NCBI RefSeq assembly: GCF_010183535.1
Contig: NC_071333.1
Coordinates: 8,740,587-8,804,586, forward strand
Direction: 5' to 3'
Source of the DNA: Caenorhabditis remanei
Lineage: Eukaryota; Nematoda; Chromadorea; Rhabditida; Rhabditidae
Length of the DNA stretch: 64,000 bases
The notes below the pieces were generated by a model. The model did not search any database, was not told where the DNA came from, and saw only the letters and a program-made list of their open reading frames with translations. Positions 48,704 through 58,248 of this stretch are shown here, one piece after another. Position numbers and translations under genes: made by a program. The stretch's first letter is position 1, and each line of letters opens with the position of its first letter.

Positions 48704-49148
48704 TTAGCACCACGCAAATTTGCAATAAATGTTTTCGTTAAACCAGGTGTTCAGCTGAACCGACCATACATATACGTTTTTGATGATTTCTCTTGAATAG
48801 CTAAAATCAGAATTATTTATGATATGAATAACAGTGTACGAACTTACAAATATTTGCTGTCTGACAAGCATTGTTTGAATTCCCAATCAGATTGTCTTTT
48901 GGTAATGTCTAACTGTCCCGCGTCGATCCCGTCATATTGAGCATCATGGTGGAAACAACAAAGATTTATATCTGAAAAATCGAAGTGATTGCTCTGAAAT
49001 CATCATACATTCACTAACGTTCTCGATCTTTTGCAGGCAAACTGACTAGGTAGGCAAAGAAAGTAGAAATTTTCCCACTGCCACAGGCCCAACTATCATA
49101 TGAGGCAGCAACAAAGTTTACAAGCAGCAGAGATAGTAGAAATCTCAT
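48704..49148 (-). CDS. Secreted PLA2-like protein, cluster gene B
   Basis: Three exons (49148-49019, 48971-48848 and 48800-48704) encode 116 residues. A signal peptide (Met-Arg-Phe-Leu-Leu-Ser-Leu-Leu-Leu) leads into Trp-Ala-Cys-Gly-Ser-Gly-Lys. Exon 2 contains Leu-Cys-Cys-Phe-His-His-Asp-Ala-Gln-Tyr, the best match in the cluster to the CCxxHDxxY core of secreted PLA2. Exon 3 is aromatic-rich and ends Phe-Ala-Trp-Cys. Exon 2 is exactly 124 bases, as in genes C and D. The ATG follows directly after a TTTCAG acceptor, so a spliced leader or an upstream 5' exon is likely. Enzymatic activity is not assured because few disulfide cysteines remain. Confidence 0.75.
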
Positions 49149-49613
49149 CTGAAATTACATATCATTCCTTCGAAATGATCAAAAAAGAAAAGAGATAAGA
49201 CGTCTGAGAAATGTAGCACGGATAGCAGCATTACAAAGAAACAGTATTTCATTCAGGATCAGAGAGTCATCGGAAAATTTCTCTCTTGTTTCAGGTGTAA
49301 AAATATGTGTCATTGGCAGCGTTCATAAAACACATCGTAAAAGTTACTGGTTTTGATTCTGAAATGATTGCAAAAATTGCAATTTGCGAAACGAAAATGA
49401 ATGATTGAACATATTGTAGTTGAATCGGGGTCAGATTATAGTTCAATCCAACAACTCTGAGCAGTGAACAACTGTTCCATAAAGAAATGACAAGATCAAG
49501 ATGATACGGAATGGAACATTGCAAATTAAGTCGAAGATCAGTATTTTTTTACAAAACAGAGATCATGCCTTGAAAAAATTTATTGGTTTAGAACAATATA
49601 ATAAATAAAAATA
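49149..49613. other. Spacer between PLA2-like genes B and C
   Basis: AT-rich DNA; an open frame at 49291-49524 has no splice sites or family motif. It should include the promoter of gene B and the 3' UTR of gene C. Confidence 0.55.
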
Positions 49614-50038
49614 TCAGCATGGATTTTTGATGATTTTCTTCCACCAGGAGTTGATACCAACGGCTGCAGTATAAAGAGGTTTTACAACAAAACGAACCCA
49701 CCTGAAACAAACTTATTATTTGAAGTAACAAAATGGCGGCTGAGTTACCTGTTGTTAGTATTTTCTAAACATCTTTGAAACAAGAAATCCGCGGTTTCGA
49801 GAGAAATAGAGCCGATGCCATTGCAAAAGTTTTGATAGTTTTGGTCATGAGTTACACAGCATTTGTTGATACCTGCAATTGTTGCTATGAAGATATTCAA
49901 GTTGCTAAACGAACACTTACTTTGACGGTCCGCTGGTGCTGCAATAATCCAAGCAAGTCCCTCTGTGAACTTTCCTTCTCCGCAACTCCAGCAATGGACA
50001 GAAAAGCCACAAAGTACTAAAAGAAGGACAATCCTCAT
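49614..50038 (-). CDS. Secreted PLA2-like protein, cluster gene C
   Basis: Three exons (50038-49921, 49872-49749 and 49701-49614) encode 109 residues. The signal peptide (Met-Arg-Ile-Val-Leu-Leu-Leu-Val) ends near Trp-Ser-Cys-Gly-Glu-Gly-Lys. Exon 2 (124 bases) carries Lys-Cys-Cys-Val-Thr-His-Asp-Gln-Asn-Tyr, the PLA2-type core. Exon 3 is basic and aromatic and ends in Asn-Pro-Cys. An in-frame ATG further upstream (near 50071) would add 11 residues before the signal peptide. The downstream ATG is chosen because it gives a proper signal peptide. Confidence 0.75.
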
Positions 50039-50233
50039 TTCTCTATGAGAAACGCCTATGCGAAAACACAACTTGATTTCAAGTGTTTTGGATAACAGGA
50101 GACTTCGATTTGAGATTAAAAACTTTATTGCAACTTGTGAACACTCAACAGATCAATAAATCTTTAATTTCATTTCTGCAAAGTTTATAGAAAACCATTG
50201 TCTGCAAAAAAAGCGATTTTAATCGAAACATCT

Positions 50234-50665
50234 TCAACATATATCAATAAAACGACTTTGAAACCAACGGTGCATTCTCACAGCTGCGCAAAAAATCGGC
50301 TTTGTGATCCATCGGGTCCACCTGAAAAATTTTTTTTGAAGAACTCGCAGTGTGAATTAAAATTCATACCAACTATTTGAGTTATTCAAACAATTGCAGA
50401 ATATATCATCTGCTTCTTCTTTGGTATAATACCCTCTTCCACACTGGTATTGCTCATAATGACGATCGTGTTGTTTACAACAACTGTTGACATCTAAACT
50501 TTACTATTGTTACAAAAGTGTTATACTCAAATAGGACTTACAGCGTTTATCAAATGGTGCAGCAATCAACCATGATATTTTAGAGCTGATTGCACCTATT
50601 CCGCATTCCCACGAATAGGAAGTTACAACAAAGGATAGTAGAATAAGAGATAAATGTATTCTCAT
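50234..50665 (-). CDS. Secreted PLA2-like protein, cluster gene D
   Basis: Three exons (50665-50542, 50493-50370 and 50321-50234) encode 111 residues. Signal peptide: Met-Arg-Ile-His-Leu-Ser-Leu-Ile-Leu-Leu. Trp-Glu-Cys-Gly-Ile-Gly follows. Exon 2 (124 bases) carries Ser-Cys-Cys-Lys-Gln-His-Asp-Arg-His-Tyr, then an Asp-Asp-Ile-Phe-Cys-Asn-Cys helix resembling the second PLA2 helix. Exon 3 begins Trp-Trp-Thr-Arg-Trp and ends in Cys. It is the most upstream of the four tandem genes and has a TATA box of its own. Confidence 0.77.
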
Positions 50666-50694
50666 AATGATGGTTTGAGCAACAGCTCCAAGGA

Positions 50695-50701
50695 TTTTAT
50701 A
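50695..50701 (-). promoter_or_regulatory. TATA box of PLA2-like gene D
   Basis: On the minus strand TATAAAA is 30 bases before the ATG of gene D, which leaves room for only a very short 5' UTR. Spacing and sequence fit a focused promoter. Confidence 0.5.
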
Positions 50702-51865
50702 TCCCCCCGGTTAAATCTAAAGATGAGCAAGAATGTTGCAAACTGAAGATCAGGTAGTTCCGTTGTTAAACATAGATTTGCACTTTTTTAACTGCACTAA
50801 GATCAAAGAGACCGATTGATACTGCCGGTTCAAAGTCTGGCTTCGGAGTACTCACGGTTCGGACAGAGAGTTCCCGAAGTGATCTAAACTCATCGTGACT
50901 GTATCGAGAGACATATCTCAAATTTTAAGTATTGCATCTCTTATTGGGCCAGGCCCTTTTAAGTTAACCATCGACCCACAGATTTCAATAAATGGCCTCC
51001 AGACAACACATGTGTTCATAAAACTATTTATTTCAGATACTTAACTGACGTCATTATTGCCGATGAAATTTGTCATAGATCGGCTCCGCGCCATGTGACT
51101 ATTTGTGAATCTATGCCAGTGGTAGCAGATGTTTTCAGACACTGACCCCAATTCCGCCGCCATACATCCAATTTCTGTGAGCAGCGCCGCTCAATTCAGG
51201 AGTTTTACTTTCAATCAATGCTTTTCTCGGGTTATTCCAAGTTCGCATAAGTTTTTCAACCATTTGGCAGACTCATGTTATTTTTTTTTCGACAATGAAA
51301 CGGACATTTTAACATTTTTCTTAATTTTCCGTGGCAGTTGAATTTTGATTTCACGCTATCTTTTGTTGAAGACTTCATATAAAAAGAATATAAAAATGTG
51401 GTCAGAATATATTTCCGGGCTCAAAGTTCACTCAATCTAATAATCATTTCGTCGACTCGTGCTTCTCTTTGTATGATAATGCTTTTTTGCTCCTTTTTTT
51501 CTAGCAATTTCATTTCTTATCACTGCATTCTAATTCTCATAGACGCTATTCATTCCTTGCTTCTCAACTTTCAAAGGTCGTTGGCATCATTTATTTTTCT
51601 ATTGTTGAAACTTTTTCCACCAGACAAAAGGAAGAGCAGCAGCAAATTGTTTGCAAAAAAATCAATTCGTTGGTTTTTTCATGTTGTGTGCTGAGTCTAA
51701 GCGGAGCTGGAGCTCACCACAAGCATATCTTCTTTCAACTACTCTATCTCTGCTTTCAACACACTATTTATCACACATCAGTTTGCATTTCTCTTATGAT
51801 TTTTTTCTGCGCTGTCTTTTTTCTTTCTCTAATCACTGGAAATCATATTCTCATCCATTTTAGAA
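50702..51865. other. Intergenic region between PLA2-like gene D and the sulfate permease
   Basis: These divergent upstream regions hold no recognised gene. The right half is pyrimidine-rich, and a TTTTAG acceptor ends at 51863, immediately before the sulp ATG. Confidence 0.55.
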
Positions 51866-54800
51866 ATGAAAAAGGAAGAAGGTCCGGGATGGAAGAACTT
51901 CATACCCATCACAAAGTGGTTACCAAGTTATGATGTAAAGCAGAATCTGATTAATGACATCATTGGTGGCATCACAGTTGGAATACTTCACGTTCCACAG
52001 GGTTGGTGGAGCCAAAGTATTTGAAAAATCTGAATATCGGAATTTTTAGGTATGGCATACGCTTCATTAGTCGGTTTGAAACCAGTCTATGGATTGTATA
52101 CCTCTCTTTTCCCATCTCTCATCTATATGTTTTTTGGAACGAGCAGACACGTTTCTCTAGGTCAGTCGTTTTTATTAAAGAAGCGAGACGTAAACTAACA
52201 TCATATTCCAGGTGTATTTGCGGTGGTCAGTTTGATGTGCGGGTCGTGTAATTTACGAGTAACCCAAGAACTCGTGGCAAGCAGCGGGTCGAACTTGACC
52301 AAAGCAGAAATTGAAGGAATTTCGGTGGATGTTGTGAAGTCATTGGGGTTGGCCATAGGCATAATTCAAGTGAGTTCTGGAGAAAGTTAAATTTGATCCC
52401 TTCATCTTAAATTTTAGATCATCATGGGTCTCGTCAAAGCGGATTATCTCATTTCATATTTATCGGACCAGGTTTGATAATGTGTTGTATGGTCTTATTA
52501 GTAGTTTCTTTTTTTCAGATCATTCTGGGTTTTACGACAGGCGCAGCAGTACACGTTTTGACAGCTCAACTGAATAAAATTCTCGGAGTCGCATTGCCAC
52601 GTCATACTGGAATAGGAAAACTTTTTTATGTGAGAATTCTCAATCTTTTACACTTTACCATTGAAGTTTTTAGATCTATACTGATTTGATAAACGCAATA
52701 CTGGAAGATAAAGTGAACAAGATCACTTTGACAGCTTCTATTGTGGCCATCCTAATTTTGTATATTGCGAAATATCACCTCACCCCAGCTTTATGTGCCA
52801 AGACTCGAATTCCAATACCTTATGATCTTTTCTTAGTGAGTGTCTAGACAATGAGAATGATAACAAAAGACTTTTTGTTCAGATTGTCGTGGGAACAGCT
52901 GTCTCGAGTTTCTTTGCGGTCAATACGAATTATCATGTGAAGATTGTTGGACACATTCCTACTGGGTAATTTCTTGATGTAAAAAATGAAAGCAAGCCAA
53001 TTATTTCTTCTCTAGATTTCCATCACCAGCGGTGCCAGATGTGAAATTATTCTGGAAAGTGATTGGTGACGCTGTGGCTATAGCAATTGTCTCGGTGGTA
53101 GTTACAGTATCCATGGGAAAAGTAATAGCCAAGAAGCACAATTACGTTATAGATGTCAGACAAGAATTTTTTGCTCTTGGAATAGTTGCTTCCTTCTGTT
53201 CAATGTTTCCTTGTTGGCCTGCTTCCACAGCTTTGGCTAGAACTTTAATCAATGATAATGCAGGAACCAAAACACAGGTGAGAGATTTTTTCTGATTCAC
53301 AAGGAGTTTTTTTCACAAGGAGTTTTTATTTTAAAAATTCGTTCGGTGCAAAAAATCGTTGGGGTCGTTTTGAAAACCGTGAAAAATATGATGGGAATAG
53401 TTCGGAAAAAACAAAGAAAACTTAGGAAACTTGAAATTAGTGGAATGGAGAATGTGACTTAGCCGTAGACATAGAGTGGTCCGACTGGAGCATTGCTGGG
53501 GTAGAAGACGTCACGGTGGTTGTTGGATTCAGCTTGATCCTGAATCACAGACTGGTAGACACGACGGACGTTAAAGCAGCAGAAGAGTGATTTTAATGAG
53601 GAGAACATCCTGGCGTCAATTGTCTGGAAATGGATTATTATCAGGGTTAAGTAGTTTAGCGCATCCGACTGATGAGTTCAAACTAAAATGAAAATCTAGA
53701 GAAGTCGTCAACTTACCAGTTCTTTGTAACGTGGCTCGAATGAGTGTTGCTTCAAACTCGTATAGATCATGATGATTGTGTCGATCGACGGCAGATGAGA
53801 ACAATGGTGATGCAAATGAGATGACACCTGGAATGATAATGAATCAGTGGGGAAGAGAGGGCTATATGACGAAAACACAAATGAAATCAATGGCTGAAAT
53901 GACCGAAAGTCGATCGTTGGAGAGTTAGAGAAAAGACCAGCAAATGATAAAAGTCCATTAGAGCGCCCGCATTTCAGTAGCAACAAGGAACTGGAGAGGA
54001 AAACTCTGGAATTTGTTTTCTTTTCATGTGGGAGACGGTCTTCTGAGGTGCACTTTGATTATATGAGGGGGAGGAAAGGAGATTAAAAGAACGAATGCAT
54101 TTTTTGAGGAAGAAGAAACAATAATGGAATGGGGAACTAAATTTATTGGAGAAAACTTGCGGAACTTAGAATTCTCAGAATTTGAGGTATGCGTGACTAT
54201 AGAGAACTAATATCTTAAAATGTAATAACCAAGTTGGATCGTTTTTGCGACAGCAACTTATAAAAAAAAGGAGATCAGAGTGGGTTGAAAACAGAGCACC
54301 TGTTGATGACTATTATTCAATTTCGGTATTTCGCGCGGTTTCCAAAGAAGAGAGAAGCAAGGACGTTTCTTAATGGAGCGCGATTGCATTTGAAACTATG
54401 TCAGCCGTCCCTATGAAATGAAATCTCTATTTTTTCCTATTTACTTGAAAACTGATTACTGAAACTATCGTTTTGGTTTATTTTCATGAATTAATAGAAC
54501 AGTGAGTTTTCGACATTGTTTATATTTAATAGTGTGAAAAACAGTTAAAGTTCAGAAAATTAAAAATAAATCACCTAAATCAAAAAAGATATTATGAATT
54601 TTTTTTTAAATGTTGCTATAATTTCTAGTTTTCTGACAGTATTTTGAAATTTTTTTTCCTCAATGATCATTATGATCATAAAAGAAATGTAACTGTTTTT
54701 GACAGTGATGAATACTGAAAGATCAGAAAAATGCACATAAGCCTATCAGAATGAGAGGTTGTCATCTCTAGTTCAAGCAGAAGAGAATAATCCGGATTTC

Positions 54801-57800
54801 TCCACTTTTTTCTCTGCTTTTAGACAAAACATCTCATCCCGATGATCTATGTGTTGATGACATCAAAGCAATCTTCTTTACCAAAAAGTCAAATAATTTT
54901 TTGAATAAAGAAAAATTGATCCTTTCGGCTCCTGTCTTTGGCGCAACCATACTAAAAATTAATGATGACATACTGGCACCAGAGGTTTCTGTTTTTTTAT
55001 TCATAATTATAGGTCATGAAAATATATTTGAGACAAATGAAAGTTGAAATGGGTACAAATCTTTAAAAATGTAAAGTGTCATGTTCATACAATAAAAAAA
55101 ACGAGGGAAAGGAAGATAAATAAAATAGAAGGTTCAATACAATATGATATGAATTAAGTAGGTAATTTGTTTTTCAGATCTCAGCAATATTTGCAGCATC
55201 GGTATTGACATTGGTTCTTTTTTTCATTGGACCACTCTTGGAGCATTTGCCAACGGTAATTGTTTTAAAATATAATATATTAATTAATTATAAATTATTT
55301 TCAGTGTTTCCTCTCATGCATTGTTATTGTTGCACTGCGAGGAATGTTCCTACACCTTCAAAACTTTGTGACTCTTTGGAAAGTTTCTAAATATGATTGG
55401 GTGAGTTTGAAATAAAAAAAAACTATATGAGAAGTAGACAAATTCAGGCAATATTCTCAATCACGTTCTTCTCAACAGCGTTTCTAGATGTTGTCCCAGG
55501 TCTATTAATTGGAACAGTCTCAGCAATATTGTTTTCTATTCTAAGAATACAGAGGTAAGGAGGGATAGAGAATTATGTGAAGAAGAAACAGTAAGTGCTG
55601 CGTAAATAAGAAAAACTACCAGTTCATGGAACCAGACCAAGATGGCAACCGAGAAAAAATATAAATATTGATACATATTAGTAGTTCCATTCAAACTTTG
55701 CTTTTTGCTTTCTAAGTTGTTGGAAAAGATTCCATTCCTGCCGGAACTTCTCATTCTCTCTTTCCATCTCTTCTCGTCTTCTCGCTTCTTCCTGCTGCCT
55801 TAATTCATATTCTCTTTCACGTTGACGGAGAAGCTCCAAGTAGTAATTTAGTGTAGACTGAGTAGTCGTAGTAGGAGCTTCTGTTGTATAGGGAGCCGAC
55901 CAAGGATCCTGATTTGTGAATTTTTGCCAAATTGCATACGTTTGAACGGATTTGCAGAAAATTGGCTCGACTAGGTTGCGGACAAACCTGAATGTTGAGA
56001 ATTCAAAGCTTTTTTTGGGTAATTGATACTTACCAGTTAGTGTTTTGGTCCAAACAGTCACAGAACACTCTATCCGCATCTTCCCTAGAAAGTGTGTGAT
56101 GATAGTAATGTTCATCGTGAGCATGACAGCACTGGTTCACTCCTGAAAATCTTAACTTGAACCGTTTGGCTACTAGGATAACTGGCTTTGAAAATTTCAT
56201 TGTATAATTTGACTAGACAAGATTCATCATTTCAAATCCGATATCTAAAAACAATTTGAGATTACTCAAATCATAATTTTAGTTCGTTTCGAGTCATGCT
56301 CACACTATTAGGCAGCATCCTTCAAATAAATTGAATGACAAATACTCACCGTGATAATCAAATGGTTTTGCCAGCCACTCCGAAATTGTTTCTGTCAACC
56401 GATTGATCCCACAATGCCATTTTGCACCATTATAATATCCAGCAGAACAATATATTGGCGATAGGAAAAGTACAAACAGCAAAGCCAAGGTTCTCATTCT
56501 GAAAAACTGAGTTGACTGATATTGGAGAAGCTATAGTCTAGATGTCAATTTTTTACAACACACGACATGTATCTTTGTGAAAGAGTACAGCTGTTAGTAT
56601 TAATCACAGCGTGATAAAACGAAAAACCGAGAATGAATCAACCAGCACCGCCAGACCGATCGTTTTTCTCGTTTTGAGTTCAGAATCTTCTTTCTCTGGA
56701 GATTTTAATGCAAATAGTCAGCCACTGAGTTCTATTGACCTTCCTGATTTTCTCACCATCACAAATTTGATGAACACTTTTGCCGGACGGTTTTGCGAAT
56801 TGGAAGCACTGATGCTCCAAACATGTTTTTTGAATAGGATCTCAGATTAAAATTGACCGTGAAATTGAGACGGGAAAAGTGTGAAAAAACTACGACTGTC
56901 TAGATATTGACTCATTTCCTATGAAAGAAAAAATGTTGGAAAGTAGTTCGGAAGAAAACAAAAAAACATTTGTTGTACCTTCAAACACTATTGTTGCAAT
57001 TTGAGAAATCAAAAGGCCAGAGTGCACTGGGTGGTCATTTCATTGACACACAAAAACACAAAAGTAAACACAAGCAATCTGTTTCAAACAGGGTGGCCCA
57101 GTTGTCACCTGATTCAAAGCCAGGGTATCTTTTCTCCAGGAAAATAGAAATTATGTGAACTTAAAAAAGTACCCAAAAAGAGTAATAGTTAGAAAAATTA
57201 CTAGTCAGGATTTAATCAAAAAGAACGAAAAACATTTTTTTATCATTTTGATCAAGGTTGAGGATTTATCAGCTACCTGATTGAATGTCTTGTGTCAACT
57301 GTGTTACTGAGAAATATTGCACAATTAAAGACTTTTTTTTAAAACAAAATATCTACATTTAATAAACATCACAAAGTTGCACTAATCTAAGAAACTTTCT
57401 CTCAAAAAGAGCATAGAACAAAACTCAAAAAACGAACACTGTCTTACATGGAAACGAGACAGATCGCGTTTTCAATCACTGCCGTCCAATGGCACAATAC
57501 AATAGCCCCGATGTGTGTTTGGCATTTGCTCGTAAATCCGGAACAAGATACTCGAATGTTTCTCGCGTGTGTTGTGCACCCCTCTACAGGTTCTCCTGGC
57601 ACTTGTGTCTGGTTGCGCACGTCGGTCGACTAGCCTCTCGTCCATGCGTTTGTTCAGCGTTGACCATGGTCTTCTGAGTAGTTCAATGAAATTATGTTTG
57701 TGATTCAAATTTATGATCTCTTCTTGCAGATCAAGTCCTACACTTCTGGAAAATGATGAGTGCGAGTCTGGGTATACAAAAATGTGTCATATGGAGAGTT

Positions 57801-58248
57801 CAATTTATTTTTTGCAGAGAAACGAGTGTGCTCTTTTTTGCATCGTCACTTTTCTATTTCAATTGCGAGCGATTTGAAAAGAAAGTTCATAAAATAGTGG
57901 CAGACTTGACTGGAGAACAAGCTTTGCAGGAGCAGGCGGAAAATATTCCAATGTTGCCAGAAAAAGTTAGGGAGGTTTGTGATATCTCTCAAGACTTTCT
58001 TCCATTTTATTTTCATTCAGAGAGTTCTGATTTTCGACATGCGTGGAGTTTCCAATATTGATCTTTCTGGTGCAAATACATTGATTAAAATTAGTCAGGA
58101 ACTGAAAGCAAAACACATTATTTTAAAAATAAGAGATCCAAGTGGTAAGTGACGTCACTCCGATACTTTTTCTATTTTCAGCTTTACAGAAAACGTCTCG
58201 TCCTTCCTAAGCGGAGTCCCGAATACGGATAATCTTTTCGAATCATGA
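51866..58248 (+). CDS. sulp-7: SulP/SLC26 anion transporter, probable sulp-7
   Basis: Fifteen exons join in one frame: 51866-52001, 52050-52160, 52212-52369, 52418-52471, 52519-52629, 52674-52835, 52883-52965, 53016-53277, 55178-55255, 55305-55400, 55448-55554, 57730-57771, 57818-57974, 58021-58144 and 58190-58248. They encode 579 residues. SLC26 proteins exchange sulfate, chloride, bicarbonate or oxalate across plasma membranes. The SulP signature is present near the N-terminus (Gly-Gly-Ile-Thr-Val-Gly-Ile...Val-Pro-Gln-Gly-Met-Ala-Tyr). Multiple TM helices follow, and a shortened C-terminal STAS domain (exons 13-15) includes [10 protein letters not shown]. Two introns are unusually large (1.9 and 2.2 kb), and each hosts a gene on the other strand. 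The name rests on remembered synteny with the lpr cluster. Confidence 0.87.
53459..53770 (-). CDS. Small unknown protein nested in a sulp intron
   Basis: Two exons (53770-53717 and 53623-53459), joined in phase 0 by an intron with GTAAGT donor and TTTCCAG acceptor, encode 72 residues. The protein has no signal peptide and no TM segment. It is basic near the middle (Cys-Cys-Phe-Asn-Val-Arg-Arg) and ends in Pro-Val-Gly-Pro-Leu-Tyr-Val-Tyr-Gly. If only the second ATG (53608) were used, 49 residues would remain. Base use is clearly higher in GC than in the surrounding intron, as in coding DNA. The Cys-Cys pair could be lipidated. I do not recognise the family. The gene lies in the 1.9 kb intron 8 of the sulfate permease, on the opposite strand. 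Confidence 0.6.
54375..54391 (+). promoter_or_regulatory. Second copy of the GGAGCG(A/C)GATTGCATTT motif
   Basis: This 17-mer in sulp intron 8 matches 44778-44794 with one mismatch. It lies 605 bases upstream of the nested minus-strand gene. A shared promoter element is a possibility, not a demonstration. Confidence 0.25.
55678..56497 (-). CDS. Secreted PLA2-like protein E with charged C-terminal tail, nested in a sulp intron
   Basis: Three exons (56497-56350, 56142-56034 and 55987-55678) encode 188 residues. A signal peptide (Met-Arg-Thr-Leu-Ala-Leu-Leu-Phe) is followed by Trp-His-Cys-Gly. Exon 2 has [10 protein letters not shown] and then Asp-Arg-Val-Phe-Cys-Asp-Cys-Leu-Asp, closer to genuine PLA2 than the other members. 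After the PLA2-like part the third exon continues for about 85 residues. First comes a Thr/Pro linker (Thr-Thr-Glu-Ala-Pro-Thr), then a Glu/Arg/Gln-rich helix likely to be a coiled coil. The gene sits in sulp intron 11 on the opposite strand, about 5 kb from gene D. It keeps the three-exon plan and phases of cluster genes A-D. Confidence 0.75.

Noticed and set aside
54823..54984. Apparent extra exon in sulp intron 8 after a TTTTAG acceptor
   Set aside because: On careful reading the frame is broken near its start (Pro-Gly then stop). The exons at 53277 and 55178 already join in a conserved SLC26 order.
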